From Rickettsiales bacterium (lineage in GTDB: Bacteria; Pseudomonadota; Alphaproteobacteria; Rickettsiales; UBA1997): a stretch of DNA of 5,504 nucleotides. Position numbers and translations under genes: made by a program. The notes beneath the pieces are model-generated. The model saw only the letters and a list, made by a program, of their open reading frames with translations, was not told the DNA's origin and ran no database searches. Shown in pieces: positions 1 through 5,504 of the stretch. The stretch is from contig CANEUR010000075.1 of the NCBI GenBank assembly GCA_947441875.1, forward strand, positions 1 through 5,504. Reading direction: 5' to 3'. The first letter of the stretch is position 1. Every line of letters begins with the position of its first letter.

Positions 1-1140
1 AACAAATGAGGCATAGCCCAAGCCCAAATTGACGGTGATTTTTACCTCGTTGCCAGTTAAATATTGATGCACGAGCTTTTCAACATAATCGGGGTGCTTG
101 GCTCCTTGCAAGGTGAGAGGATGGTCGCCAATTTTAACCAGCAAAGTTTCAGGTGAGGCTTCTTGGCACGATTTGCCTACTGCCATTACAATTCGGCCCC
201 AGTTTGGGTCAGACCCTGCAATGGCAGTTTTAACCAAAGGCGAATTAGCAATAGCCATTGCCACTTGCTTGGCTTGTATTTTGTTGCTGGCTCCTTCTAC
301 CGAAATTTCGATGAGTTTTTTTGCCCCCTCGCCATCAACCACAATAAGTTTAGCGAGATCAAGCATTAGCTCTTGTAGGGCTTGTTTAAAAGAATGTAGG
401 TGAGGGTTATGAGAATTGTTTATTTCGTGATGCTTGGCGGTTTTGGTGGCAAATAATAAAACGGTGTCGTTGGTTGATTGATCGGAATCAACGGTGATAG
501 CATTAAAGCTGGTTTCGTTGGCTTCTTGCAATAGTTGTTGTAAAGTGTTTGGGCAAATATTGGCATCGGTAAAAATGAAAGCTAACATTGTTGCCATATT
601 TGGGGCAATCATACCAGAACCTTTAGCAAAACCAATAAGGCTTACATTTTTGCCTTCGATGTCGCAAAATTTAGTGATAAGTTTTGGTTTGGTGTCGGTG
701 GTTAAAATTGCCAAAGAAGCTTCTTGCCAAGATTGTTGAGAGTTGTTTAAATTATTTAACAACAAGGGCAGGGCATCAATTATTAACTGCTGATTTAACT
801 GCTCGCCAATAACTCCAGTTGAAGCAACAAAAACCTCTTCTGGCTGGCAGTTTAGCTGGTTTGCCACAGCTTGGGAAGTTGATTTTACTACTTCTTCGCC
901 TTGTTTACCTGTAAAGGCATTGGCATTTCCTGCATTAACAATTAGGGCTTTAGCAGTTTTTTTGGCGGTTTTTTTAGTAAGGTTTTGCTTGCACCAAACC
1001 ACTGGATAAGCAGGCATAGAAGAATTGGTAAAAACTCCTGCTACATTTACCGCAGAAGAAAACACAATAAGTAAAAGATCGTGGCGATTTTTATATTTAA
1101 TACCACAATTAACACTAGCTAATTTGATGTTGGCAAGCAT
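1..1140 (-). CDS. argJ: Glutamate N-acetyltransferase / ornithine acetyltransferase ArgJ (3' end cut by window edge)
   Basis: ArgJ moves the acetyl group from N-acetylornithine to glutamate in the cyclic arginine pathway, releasing ornithine; bifunctional forms also use acetyl-CoA. My own translation from the ATG at 1140 stays open for 380 codons to base 1. Family landmarks appear in order: AGVFTN (34-39), NAGNANAFTG (69-78), STGVIGE (107-113, the Thr-Gly of the oxyanion hole), TTDTKPK (147-153), KGSGMIAPNMATML (173-186), STNDT (222-226), DGEGA (269-273) and IANSPLVKTAIAGSDPNWGR (298-316 region). In this family the precursor cleaves itself in the ATML motif, so Thr184 should be the new N-terminal nucleophile of the beta chain. 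About 20-25 residues are missing beyond the window edge, judged by the usual length of about 400. The start lies 5 bases after the dapA stop, so the two are probably co-transcribed. Mono- versus bifunctional activity cannot be told from sequence. The 3' half is visibly richer in GC than the rest of the window. Confidence 0.95.
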   Translation of the reverse strand, partial: MLANIKLASVNCGIKYKNRHDLLLIVFSSAVNVAGVFTNSSMPAYPVVWCKQNLTKKTAKKTAKALIVNAGNANAFTGKQGEEVVKSTSQAVANQLNCQPEEVFVASTGVIGEQLNQQLIIDALPLLLNNLNNSQQSWQEASLAILTTDTKPKLITKFCDIEGKNVSLIGFAKGSGMIAPNMATMLAFIFTDANICPNTLQQLLQEANETSFNAITVDSDQSTNDTVLLFATKTAKHHEINNSHNPHLHSFKQALQELMLDLAKLIVVDGEGAKKLIEISVEGASNKIQAKQVAMAIANSPLVKTAIAGSDPNWGRIVMAVGKSCQEASPETLLVKIGDHPLTLQGAKHPDYVEKLVHQYLTGNEVKITVNLGLGYASFV

Positions 1141-1145
1141 ATTTT

Positions 1146-2015
1146 TTAGATTAGATTAAGATTTTTCATTTCTTGCTGAATTTTTTGTTGAGATTCAAGG
1201 GTAGGCAAAACCAAAGGCAAACGAATTTCGGGCTTGCATAAACTAAGCAAACTACAAGCATATTTTACAGGCCCCGGATTAGTTTCGCAAAACATTACCG
1301 AGTTTAAATTAATTAGTTTATCTTGAATTTTTAGAGCTTCTGGATAGTTATTGCTGGCTGTAGCTTGTTGTAATTGAGTAACTAGTTTTGGGGCAATATT
1401 AGCAGTAACCGAAATAATGCCGTTGCCACCCATAGCATTAAAACCAAGTGCAGTGCCATCTTCACCAGATAAATATAAAAAATCTTTGCTAATTAATTTA
1501 CGTAAAGATGCAATTCGAAGTAAATCGCCAGTAGCATCTTTAATGCCAACCACATTTTCAAGTTGTGCCAATTTAGCAATAAGAGCATCGGAGATGTTAA
1601 TAACCGATCTGCCCGGAATATTATAGATAATTAAAGGAATATCAAGTTTATTTAAAGCAGAAAAATGTTGATAAATACCTTCTGGTGTTGGCTTATTATA
1701 GTAAGGAGCAACCACTAAACAAGAATCGACCCCAACTTTTTTAGCATGCTTGGTAAATTCTATGGCTTCGGCGGTAGAGTTAGAGCCAGTTCCTGCCATT
1801 ACCTTGATTTTGTTTTTAGCAGTTGCCACACTAATTTCGATTAACATATTGTGTTCGTCAGAAGAAAGAGTGGGCGACTCTCCTGTGGTGCCACACGGCA
1901 CAATGCCATCGATACCGCTATTAATTTGAGTTTCAATGATTTTTACAAAACTATCAATATCGAGTTTGTTTTGAGAAAAAGGAGTAATTAGAGCGGTATA
2001 GGTATTAGTTGTCAT
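1146..2015 (-). CDS. dapA: 4-hydroxy-tetrahydrodipicolinate synthase DapA
   Basis: This cytosolic enzyme condenses pyruvate with aspartate semialdehyde, the first committed step to diaminopimelate and lysine. The 289 residues match the usual length (about 292) and form a class I aldolase TIM barrel. Visible sites are GTTGES (42-47, with the paired threonines), YY (105-106), YNIPGR (131-136, proton-relay Tyr131 and the substrate-binding Arg136) and GIKDATGD (157-164), where Lys159 should form the Schiff base with pyruvate. GTTGES plus the Arg after YNIPG and the ATGD after the lysine favour DapA over N-acetylneuraminate lyase or KDPG aldolase relatives. Of the lysine-feedback residues known from E. 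coli, the equivalents of Asn80, Glu84, His56 and Tyr106 are present (Asn79, Glu83, His55, Tyr105), but His53 is Ser52, so lysine inhibition may be altered. The start codon lies inside the end of rfbB (11-base overlap), suggesting translational coupling. ENxGPVKYA-type motif ETNPGPVKYA (245-254 region) is also typical. Confidence 0.96.
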   Translation of the reverse strand: MTTNTYTALITPFSQNKLDIDSFVKIIETQINSGIDGIVPCGTTGESPTLSSDEHNMLIEISVATAKNKIKVMAGTGSNSTAEAIEFTKHAKKVGVDSCLVVAPYYNKPTPEGIYQHFSALNKLDIPLIIYNIPGRSVINISDALIAKLAQLENVVGIKDATGDLLRIASLRKLISKDFLYLSGEDGTALGFNAMGGNGIISVTANIAPKLVTQLQQATASNNYPEALKIQDKLINLNSVMFCETNPGPVKYACSLLSLCKPEIRLPLVLPTLESQQKIQQEMKNLNLI

Positions 2016-3000
2016 AAATTTTAAGATAATAAATTATTGTTTCGGTTAAGCGATCGATAAAACTTTTAGAAGGAGAAAAACCTAATTCATTAAAGCTATC
2101 AGAATTATCAATAGCATATCTAAAATCATGTCCTGCTCTATCTTGTGTAAATTTAATTTGTTGTTGATAAGAAATATTATTGGTTTTTGGTTGTAATTTG
2201 TCAAGAATTAAGCAAATTTGTTTGGCAATATCAAGATTAGTAAATTCGCAAGCTCCACCAAATAAATAAGTTTCGCCGATTTGACCTTTTGTAAGAGCAA
2301 GATTTATGCCATGGCAATGATCGGCAACAAAAATCCAGTCGCGTATATTGGAGCCGTTGCCGTAAATTGGAATATCTTTATTTTGTAAGCAACAGCGAAT
2401 TATGGTAGGGATTAGTTTTTCTTGATGCTGAAATGGGCCAAAATTATTAGAGCAGTTGGTAATAATGGTAGGTAATTTAAAGGTTTCATGCCAAGCTCGA
2501 ACCAAATGATCAGAAGATGCTTTTGAAGCAGAGTAGGGGGAGTTTGGCTGATAACGACTATGCTTGGTAAAAGGCTTGTCGTTTAACGAAAGCGAGCCAA
2601 AAACTTCATCGGTTGAAACATGTAAAAAACGAAAATCTGGCTTGTTAGCTTTTTTATAATATAATACAGATGCTTGCAATAAACTGTAAGTGCCACAAAC
2701 ATTGGTATTAATAAATATTTCTGGAATATTTATAGAATTATCAACATGACTTTCGGCTGCAAAATTAACTAGCCAATCTATTTGATATTGCTGTAAAAGA
2801 TTTTGTACTAAAGATTGATTATTAATGCTATCTTTGATAAAAATATAATTAGCAGAATTTGCTATTTCTTCGACATTTTTTGGGTTGCCAGCATAGGTAA
2901 GATTATCGAGATTAACCACAAAATTACCGTTTTTAATTTGTTCTTTAATAAAATAACTACCAATAAAACCGCAACCGCCTGTAACTAGAATTTTTTTCAT
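2005..3000 (-). CDS. rfbB: dTDP-glucose 4,6-dehydratase RfbB (RmlB)
   Basis: RfbB converts dTDP-glucose to dTDP-4-keto-6-deoxyglucose using bound NAD+, the second step of dTDP-L-rhamnose synthesis for O-antigen or other surface glycans. It is an extended short-chain dehydrogenase. The Rossmann motif TGGCGFIGS is at 7-15, with Cys10 where Ala is more usual. DNLTYAGN (32-39) binds the nucleotide region, and AAESHVDNSI (81-90) is family-typical. STDEVFGS (129-136) supplies the Thr130-Asp131-Glu132 set that marks dehydratases, and YSASK (156-160) supplies the catalytic Tyr and Lys. NCSNNFGPFQ (182-191), YGNGSNIRDWIFVADHC (213-229) and DRAGHDFRYAID (287-298) complete the dTDP-sugar signature and separate it from UDP-glucose epimerase. 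At 331 residues it is at the short end of the family. It begins 11 bases after the rfbC stop and overlaps dapA by 11 bases. No Shine-Dalgarno sequence is visible; the leader is almost only A and T. Confidence 0.96.
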   Translation of the reverse strand: MKKILVTGGCGFIGSYFIKEQIKNGNFVVNLDNLTYAGNPKNVEEIANSANYIFIKDSINNQSLVQNLLQQYQIDWLVNFAAESHVDNSINIPEIFINTNVCGTYSLLQASVLYYKKANKPDFRFLHVSTDEVFGSLSLNDKPFTKHSRYQPNSPYSASKASSDHLVRAWHETFKLPTIITNCSNNFGPFQHQEKLIPTIIRCCLQNKDIPIYGNGSNIRDWIFVADHCHGINLALTKGQIGETYLFGGACEFTNLDIAKQICLILDKLQPKTNNISYQQQIKFTQDRAGHDFRYAIDNSDSFNELGFSPSKSFIDRLTETIIYYLKIYDN

Positions 3001-3011
3001 ATTTTTTATAT

Positions 3012-3572
3012 TTAAAATGTGTTATTTGAGTTTTGATATTCTAAAAATGTGGGTAAAGATAAATCTTTTTCAGAGATAATTGGTTGATCTGGATTATCTA
3101 TAGGCCAAGAAATATTTAAAATAGGATCGTTAAAACAAATACCGCCATCACCACTTGGTGAATATTGATTGGTTACCTTATAAAACACATTAGCTGGCTG
3201 CTTTCCTAAAACACAAAAACCATGAGCAAAGCCATCTGGAATATAAAGCATTTTACCATCTTTTTCGTGAAGTTTAATGGCAAAATGTTTGCCAAAAGTA
3301 GGAGAGTTTTTGCGAATATCAACCGCTACATCAAGAATAGAGCCACTTATACAACTTACTAGTTTTGCTTGACTAGGATTTTGTTGATAATGCAAACCAC
3401 GTATAACATTTGGCTGTGAAAAAGAATGATTATCTTGCCAATATTGAGTTGGCAAACCAAGATCGGCAAAAGTTTTATGATTAAATCTTTCAACAAAAAA
3501 ACCACGCCCATCGTGATAAATTTTGAGCTGAATAATTTTTAAATCTGGCAAAGTTGTGGGAAGTATTTGCAT
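3012..3572 (-). CDS. rfbC: dTDP-4-dehydrorhamnose 3,5-epimerase RfbC (RmlC)
   Basis: RfbC epimerises C3 and C5 of dTDP-4-keto-6-deoxyglucose, the product of the neighbouring RfbB, giving dTDP-4-keto-L-rhamnose. It is a small cupin-fold enzyme that usually works as a dimer. The 186 residues are the normal length. Visible family motifs are DGRGFFVERF (21-30), QDNHSFS (46-52), RGLHYQ (58-63) with the catalytic base His61, Lys70, DVAVDIRKNSPTFGK (81-95), IPDGFAHGF (111-119), and FYKVTNQYSPSGDGG (130-144) with conserved tyrosines at 131 and 137, one of which should be the general acid. NDPILNISWP (148-157) and SEKD (167-170) close the domain. The ATG at 3572 puts the protein start exactly where the family starts (MQILPTTLPD). 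It is the first gene of the likely rfbC-rfbB-dapA-argJ unit. The next steps before and after the pair (rfbA, rfbD) are not in the window. Confidence 0.96.
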   Translation of the reverse strand: MQILPTTLPDLKIIQLKIYHDGRGFFVERFNHKTFADLGLPTQYWQDNHSFSQPNVIRGLHYQQNPSQAKLVSCISGSILDVAVDIRKNSPTFGKHFAIKLHEKDGKMLYIPDGFAHGFCVLGKQPANVFYKVTNQYSPSGDGGICFNDPILNISWPIDNPDQPIISEKDLSLPTFLEYQNSNNTF

Positions 3573-3606
3573 AGTTAATTAATTAATTTTTGGTTACCTA
3601 GTAAAA

Positions 3607-3634
3607 ATTCTAAAAGTTTATTTTTTAGATGCAA
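3607..3634 (-). promoter_or_regulatory. Weak candidate sigma70 promoter close to rfbC
   Basis: On the minus strand TTGCAT (3634-3629) is followed after 16 bases by TAGAAT (3612-3607), a 5/6 match to the -10 consensus. The -35 box matches only 3/6. Transcription would start near 3600, giving a leader of under 30 bases before the rfbC ATG. In DNA this rich in A and T such matches are common by chance, so this is only a candidate. Confidence 0.25.
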
Positions 3635-3635
3635 T

Positions 3636-3714
3636 ATTGTTTTTTTAAGATAATTTAATATTCATTGTTTTTTAAGATAATTTAATATTCGTTTTTTAAG
3701 ATAATTTAATATTC
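3636..3714. repeat. Three tandem 24-28 bp AT-rich repeats
   Basis: Three head-to-tail copies lie at 3636-3663, 3664-3690 and 3691-3714. Each ends with the identical 17-base core aagataatttaatattc preceded by a G and a run of T. The copies differ only in the T-run (7, 6 and 6 T) and in the leading att, which is absent from the third copy. Each core holds ttaagataatttaa, a partly self-complementary block with TTAA at both ends. The near identity points to recent duplication, by slippage or selection for repeated binding sites. The block sits between the better promoter and rfbC, so it would lie in the rfbC leader RNA. Confidence 0.9.
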
Positions 3715-3729
3715 TCATAATTCTCATAA
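3712..3729. repeat. Tandem 9-bp direct repeat ttctcataa
   Basis: Two perfect adjoining copies of ttctcataa occupy 3712-3720 and 3721-3729. They join the last copy of the longer tandem repeats to the palindrome at 3725-3740. They fall at the predicted transcription start of the promoter at 3735-3763. Confidence 0.75.
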
Positions 3730-3740
3730 TGAACATTATG
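3725..3740. promoter_or_regulatory. Perfect palindrome CATAATG-AA-CATTATG, possible operator
   Basis: Two 7-base arms are exact reverse complements separated by 2 bases. The right arm contains the -10 box of the minus-strand promoter described at 3735-3763, which is where a repressor dimer would block RNA polymerase. The half-site resembles the ATAATG/CATTAT of Fur boxes but the spacing is too short for the Fur consensus, so no regulator can be named. No regulator gene is in the window. Confidence 0.4.
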
Positions 3741-3763
3741 TAAACTAAAAACAATAATCACAA
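3735..3763 (-). promoter_or_regulatory. Candidate sigma70 promoter for the rfbC-rfbB-dapA-argJ unit
   Basis: On the minus strand TTGTGA (3763-3758, 4/6 match to TTGACA) is followed after the ideal 17 bases by CATAAT (3740-3735, 5/6 match to TATAAT). Transcription would begin near 3728, giving rfbC a leader of about 155 bases that contains the three tandem repeats. It is the better of two candidate promoters in the gap, and the -10 box lies inside a perfect palindrome. Confidence 0.4.
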
Positions 3764-3831
3764 CAGCACAACTAAAATTTTCGTGTTATCAATTAAAAAA
3801 GTTCGTTGAAAATAATCTTGGCTTTTTCTAA

Positions 3832-3853
3832 ATGGTGATTAGGCATGGTGATT
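3832..3853. repeat. 9-bp direct repeat atggtgatt, two copies
   Basis: Perfect copies of atggtgatt lie at 3832-3840 and 3845-3853, a 13-base period, just downstream of cimA on the minus strand. The role is unknown; it could be chance or a remnant of a small duplication. Confidence 0.5.
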
Positions 3854-3875
3854 TGATATTTTTAATAAAAACTTT

Positions 3876-5456
3876 TTATAATTTATCTTGCCATAAGTGA
3901 TAAATTATGCTATCTTGTAGTGCTAAAAAAGAAGCATCTAAAATATTTTCGGCAACTCCAATGGTTTGCCAAGTTTTACCAGTTGCGGTATCGATACTTT
4001 GAATTTGCACTCTTGTGATGGCTTTGGTGCCACTTTGCGGAGTTAAAATACGTACTTTATAATCAACAAGTTTGATATATTTCAATGTTTTATATTTAAA
4101 CATAAGAGCCTTTCTTAAAGCTTTATCAAGAGCATTCACTGGCCCTTTTCCTTCGGCAACTTTAATAATGTTTTTTTGATTGATTTTAATTTTAATAACC
4201 GCTTCGGAGTTTATGTGAAAATCATTATTTTTAGTGAGTTTTTTTTCGTCTTGCACTTTAAAACTAATTAACTCAAAAAAATTTGGTAAATTTTCTAAAA
4301 ATTTACAAGCAAGCAAGGCAAAACTAGCATCGGCTGTATCGTAAGAATAACCGAAATCTTCTTGTTGTTTTACCAGATTAACTAATTGATTAACTTTTTC
4401 ATTTGAGTAATTTTTATCAAAACCCAAGGCTTGTAAACGAGCAATAATATTTGATCGACCAGCCTGATTTGAAACTAAAATTTGCCTCTGATTACCAACT
4501 AAACTTGGATTAATATGTTCGTAAGATTGTGGATTTTTATTAACAGCCGAAACATGAAGCCCACCTTTATGAGCAAAAGCAAACTTTCCAACATAAGGAG
4601 CAAAATCATCGCTAGCTTTATTTAAAATTTCGTCGAGTAATTTTGAAGTTGGCAAGAGTTTTTTTAAATTGATTTTACCTAAATTATAACTCATTTTTAG
4701 ACTTAAACTAGGAATTAAACTGATTAAATTAGCATTTCCACATCGCTCACCTAAACCATTGATAGTGCCCTGCACTTGGCAAACTCCAGCTTCAACAGCC
4801 ATTAAAGAATTTGCCACCGCATTGCCAGTGTCGTTATGGCAATGAATTCCGAGATGTTTGCCTGGAATATGTTTAACTACCTCTAAAACAATTTCTTTAA
4901 TTTCGCTAGGTAAAGTTCCGCCATTGGTATCGCATAAAATAATCCAGCGAGGGTTGGCTTGGTAGGCAGTTTTTAACACTTGCAAAGCAAAACTAGGGTT
5001 AGCTTTATAACCATCAAAAAAATGCTCAGCATCAAACATTGCCATTTTATTTTTAGCCACAATATATTGCAAAGATTGTAAAATCATTTGCTCATTTTCT
5101 TGTGCAGTAATTTGTAAAGCATTAGTTAAATGAAAATCCCAGCTTTTACCAACAATGCAAACTCCAGAAGCAAAACTATTGGTAAGAGCATTTAAAGCAG
5201 GATCGTTATCGGCAGAAACACCGTTTTTTTTGGTCATGCCAAAAGCCACAAATTGCGAATTATATAAGCTTGGTAGGTGAGCAAAAAAATTATCGTCAGA
5301 AGGATTTGCGCCAGGCCAACCACCTTCGATATAATCGATTCCTAATTGATCAAGAGCAATCGAAAGATCGATTTTATTTTGCATAGTAAAATTTACTGTG
5401 CTAGTTTGAGCCCCATCGCGTAAGGTGGAATCATAAAGATAAATTCTTCTGCCCAT
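3876..5456 (-). CDS. cimA: (R)-citramalate synthase, CimA type
   Basis: The protein belongs to the isopropylmalate/citramalate/homocitrate synthase family and most resembles the citramalate synthase branch, which joins pyruvate and acetyl-CoA to citramalate, a threonine-independent entry to isoleucine. It has 526 residues, the normal length. The TIM-barrel domain begins at once with LYDSTLRDGAQ (7-17, catalytic Arg13 and metal ligand Asp14), then IEGGWPGANPSD (43-54), a long motif typical of this branch and unlike LeuA. Further ligands are His205 and His207 in GIHCHNDTGNAVANS (203-217), and Asn241 in GLGERCGNANL (234-244). AHKGGLHVSA (295-304) is in the linker subdomain. Residues from about 395 form the C-terminal regulatory domain with GKGPVNALDKALRKAL (436-451) and a DASF element near 507-510, so isoleucine feedback is likely but not shown. 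The ATG gives MGRRIYLYDS, the usual family start, 6 bases after a preceding stop codon. Leu versus citramalate specificity is inferred from motifs. Confidence 0.92.
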   Translation of the reverse strand: MGRRIYLYDSTLRDGAQTSTVNFTMQNKIDLSIALDQLGIDYIEGGWPGANPSDDNFFAHLPSLYNSQFVAFGMTKKNGVSADNDPALNALTNSFASGVCIVGKSWDFHLTNALQITAQENEQMILQSLQYIVAKNKMAMFDAEHFFDGYKANPSFALQVLKTAYQANPRWIILCDTNGGTLPSEIKEIVLEVVKHIPGKHLGIHCHNDTGNAVANSLMAVEAGVCQVQGTINGLGERCGNANLISLIPSLSLKMSYNLGKINLKKLLPTSKLLDEILNKASDDFAPYVGKFAFAHKGGLHVSAVNKNPQSYEHINPSLVGNQRQILVSNQAGRSNIIARLQALGFDKNYSNEKVNQLVNLVKQQEDFGYSYDTADASFALLACKFLENLPNFFELISFKVQDEKKLTKNNDFHINSEAVIKIKINQKNIIKVAEGKGPVNALDKALRKALMFKYKTLKYIKLVDYKVRILTPQSGTKAITRVQIQSIDTATGKTWQTIGVAENILDASFLALQDSIIYHLWQDKL

Positions 5457-5462
5457 AAAATA

Positions 5463-5504
5463 TTATTTTTTCTTTTTGGTTTTTTTACCCAGTGGTTTAG
5501 CAAC
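5463..5504 (-). CDS. C-terminal end of an unidentified upstream gene (partial)
   Basis: The minus strand from the window edge reads VAKPLGKKTKKKK and then TAA (5465-5463). Seven of 13 residues are lysine, a type of basic tail found on many bacterial proteins, often ones that touch nucleic acid. The stop is 6 bases before the cimA ATG, matching the tight spacing elsewhere in the window, which supports a real gene end and co-transcription with cimA. A second frame is also open here, so the reading is not certain. Too little is visible to name the product. Confidence 0.45.
   Translation of the reverse strand, partial: VAKPLGKKTKKKK

Larger units (their letters stand above)
3573..3875. other. 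AT-rich intergenic region between cimA and rfbC
   Basis: This 303-base gap is the only sizeable non-coding stretch in the window. Read in the gene direction it starts with about 30 bases of A/T-rich sequence after the cimA stop, then a 9-base direct repeat, a promoter-like element with an overlapping palindrome (3725-3763), three tandem repeats (3636-3714), and a second promoter-like element (3607-3634) before rfbC. I see no convincing GC-rich terminator hairpin after cimA, so read-through into rfbC is possible. No tRNA or other RNA gene is recognisable. Two tiny ORFs (17 and 24 codons) lie here and are treated as findings only. Confidence 0.8.

Noticed and set aside
98..739. Plus-strand ORFs at 98-403, 163-369 and 494-739
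   Set aside because: They lie opposite argJ, whose minus-strand frame carries clear family motifs throughout; the plus-strand translations show no recognisable domain.
1417..1626. Plus-strand ORF of 69 codons
   Set aside because: It is antisense to the catalytic region of dapA and has no family signature.
1146..2015. Sialic acid lyase or another sugar aldolase, given its place next to rhamnose genes
   Set aside because: GTTGES, YNIPGR with the substrate-binding Arg, and GIKDATGD match DapA and not the N-acetylneuraminate lyase pattern.
3636..3714. CRISPR array or replication iterons
   Set aside because: The repeats are directly adjoining without unique spacers, and there are no cas or replication-initiator genes nearby.
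3725..3740. Fur box
   Set aside because: Half-sites ATAATG/CATTAT match, but only 2 bases separate them instead of the 5 in the Fur consensus, and the downstream genes are not iron related.
3796..3827. Hairpin aaaaag...cttttt in the gap
   Set aside because: Six mostly A-T pairs around a 20-base loop would not be a stable terminator or structured RNA.
3858..3875. Possible terminator after cimA
   Set aside because: The only pairing is a stem made solely of A-T pairs (TTTTT/AAAAA) with a 3-base loop, too weak to call in DNA of this composition.

Overview
The window reads as a compact, AT-rich stretch of a bacterial chromosome with every recognisable gene on the minus strand. In minus-strand order they are: the last 13 codons of an unidentified gene, a citramalate synthase gene (cimA type), a 303-base gap, rfbC (rmlC), rfbB (rmlB), dapA and argJ, which runs off the left edge of the window. 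The best taxonomic guess is an AT-rich proteobacterium, probably alphaproteobacterial. This rests on remembered motif style (for example LRDGAQT...IEGGWPGANP in CimA and GIKDATGD in DapA), so it is an inference and not a phylogenetic result. None of the five visible starts has a clear Shine-Dalgarno sequence; all are preceded by A/T-rich leaders.

Right part (3876-5504): a lysine-rich C-terminus ends 6 bases before cimA. CimA condenses pyruvate and acetyl-CoA into citramalate for a threonine-independent route to isoleucine. The gap that follows (3573-3875) holds three near-identical tandem repeats of 24-28 bases, a perfect 7+7 palindrome that overlaps the -10 box of a good sigma70-like promoter, a second weaker promoter, and two tiny ORFs that cannot be confirmed.

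Left part (1-3572): rfbC, rfbB, dapA and argJ follow one another with gaps of 11, -11 (an overlap) and 5 bases, which is the layout of one transcription unit. RfbB and RfbC make the middle steps of dTDP-L-rhamnose synthesis for surface polysaccharide. DapA starts the lysine/diaminopimelate branch, which also feeds peptidoglycan. ArgJ makes ornithine for arginine. The first and last rhamnose genes (rfbA, rfbD) are not in the window, so that pathway must be completed elsewhere.

All five main genes look intact and ordinary for their families, with catalytic motifs present. I found no mobile element, CRISPR array, tRNA, rRNA or defence gene. The parts most worth a second look are the repeat-and-palindrome leader in front of rfbC and the mixed cell-envelope/amino-acid operon with its rfbB-dapA overlap.
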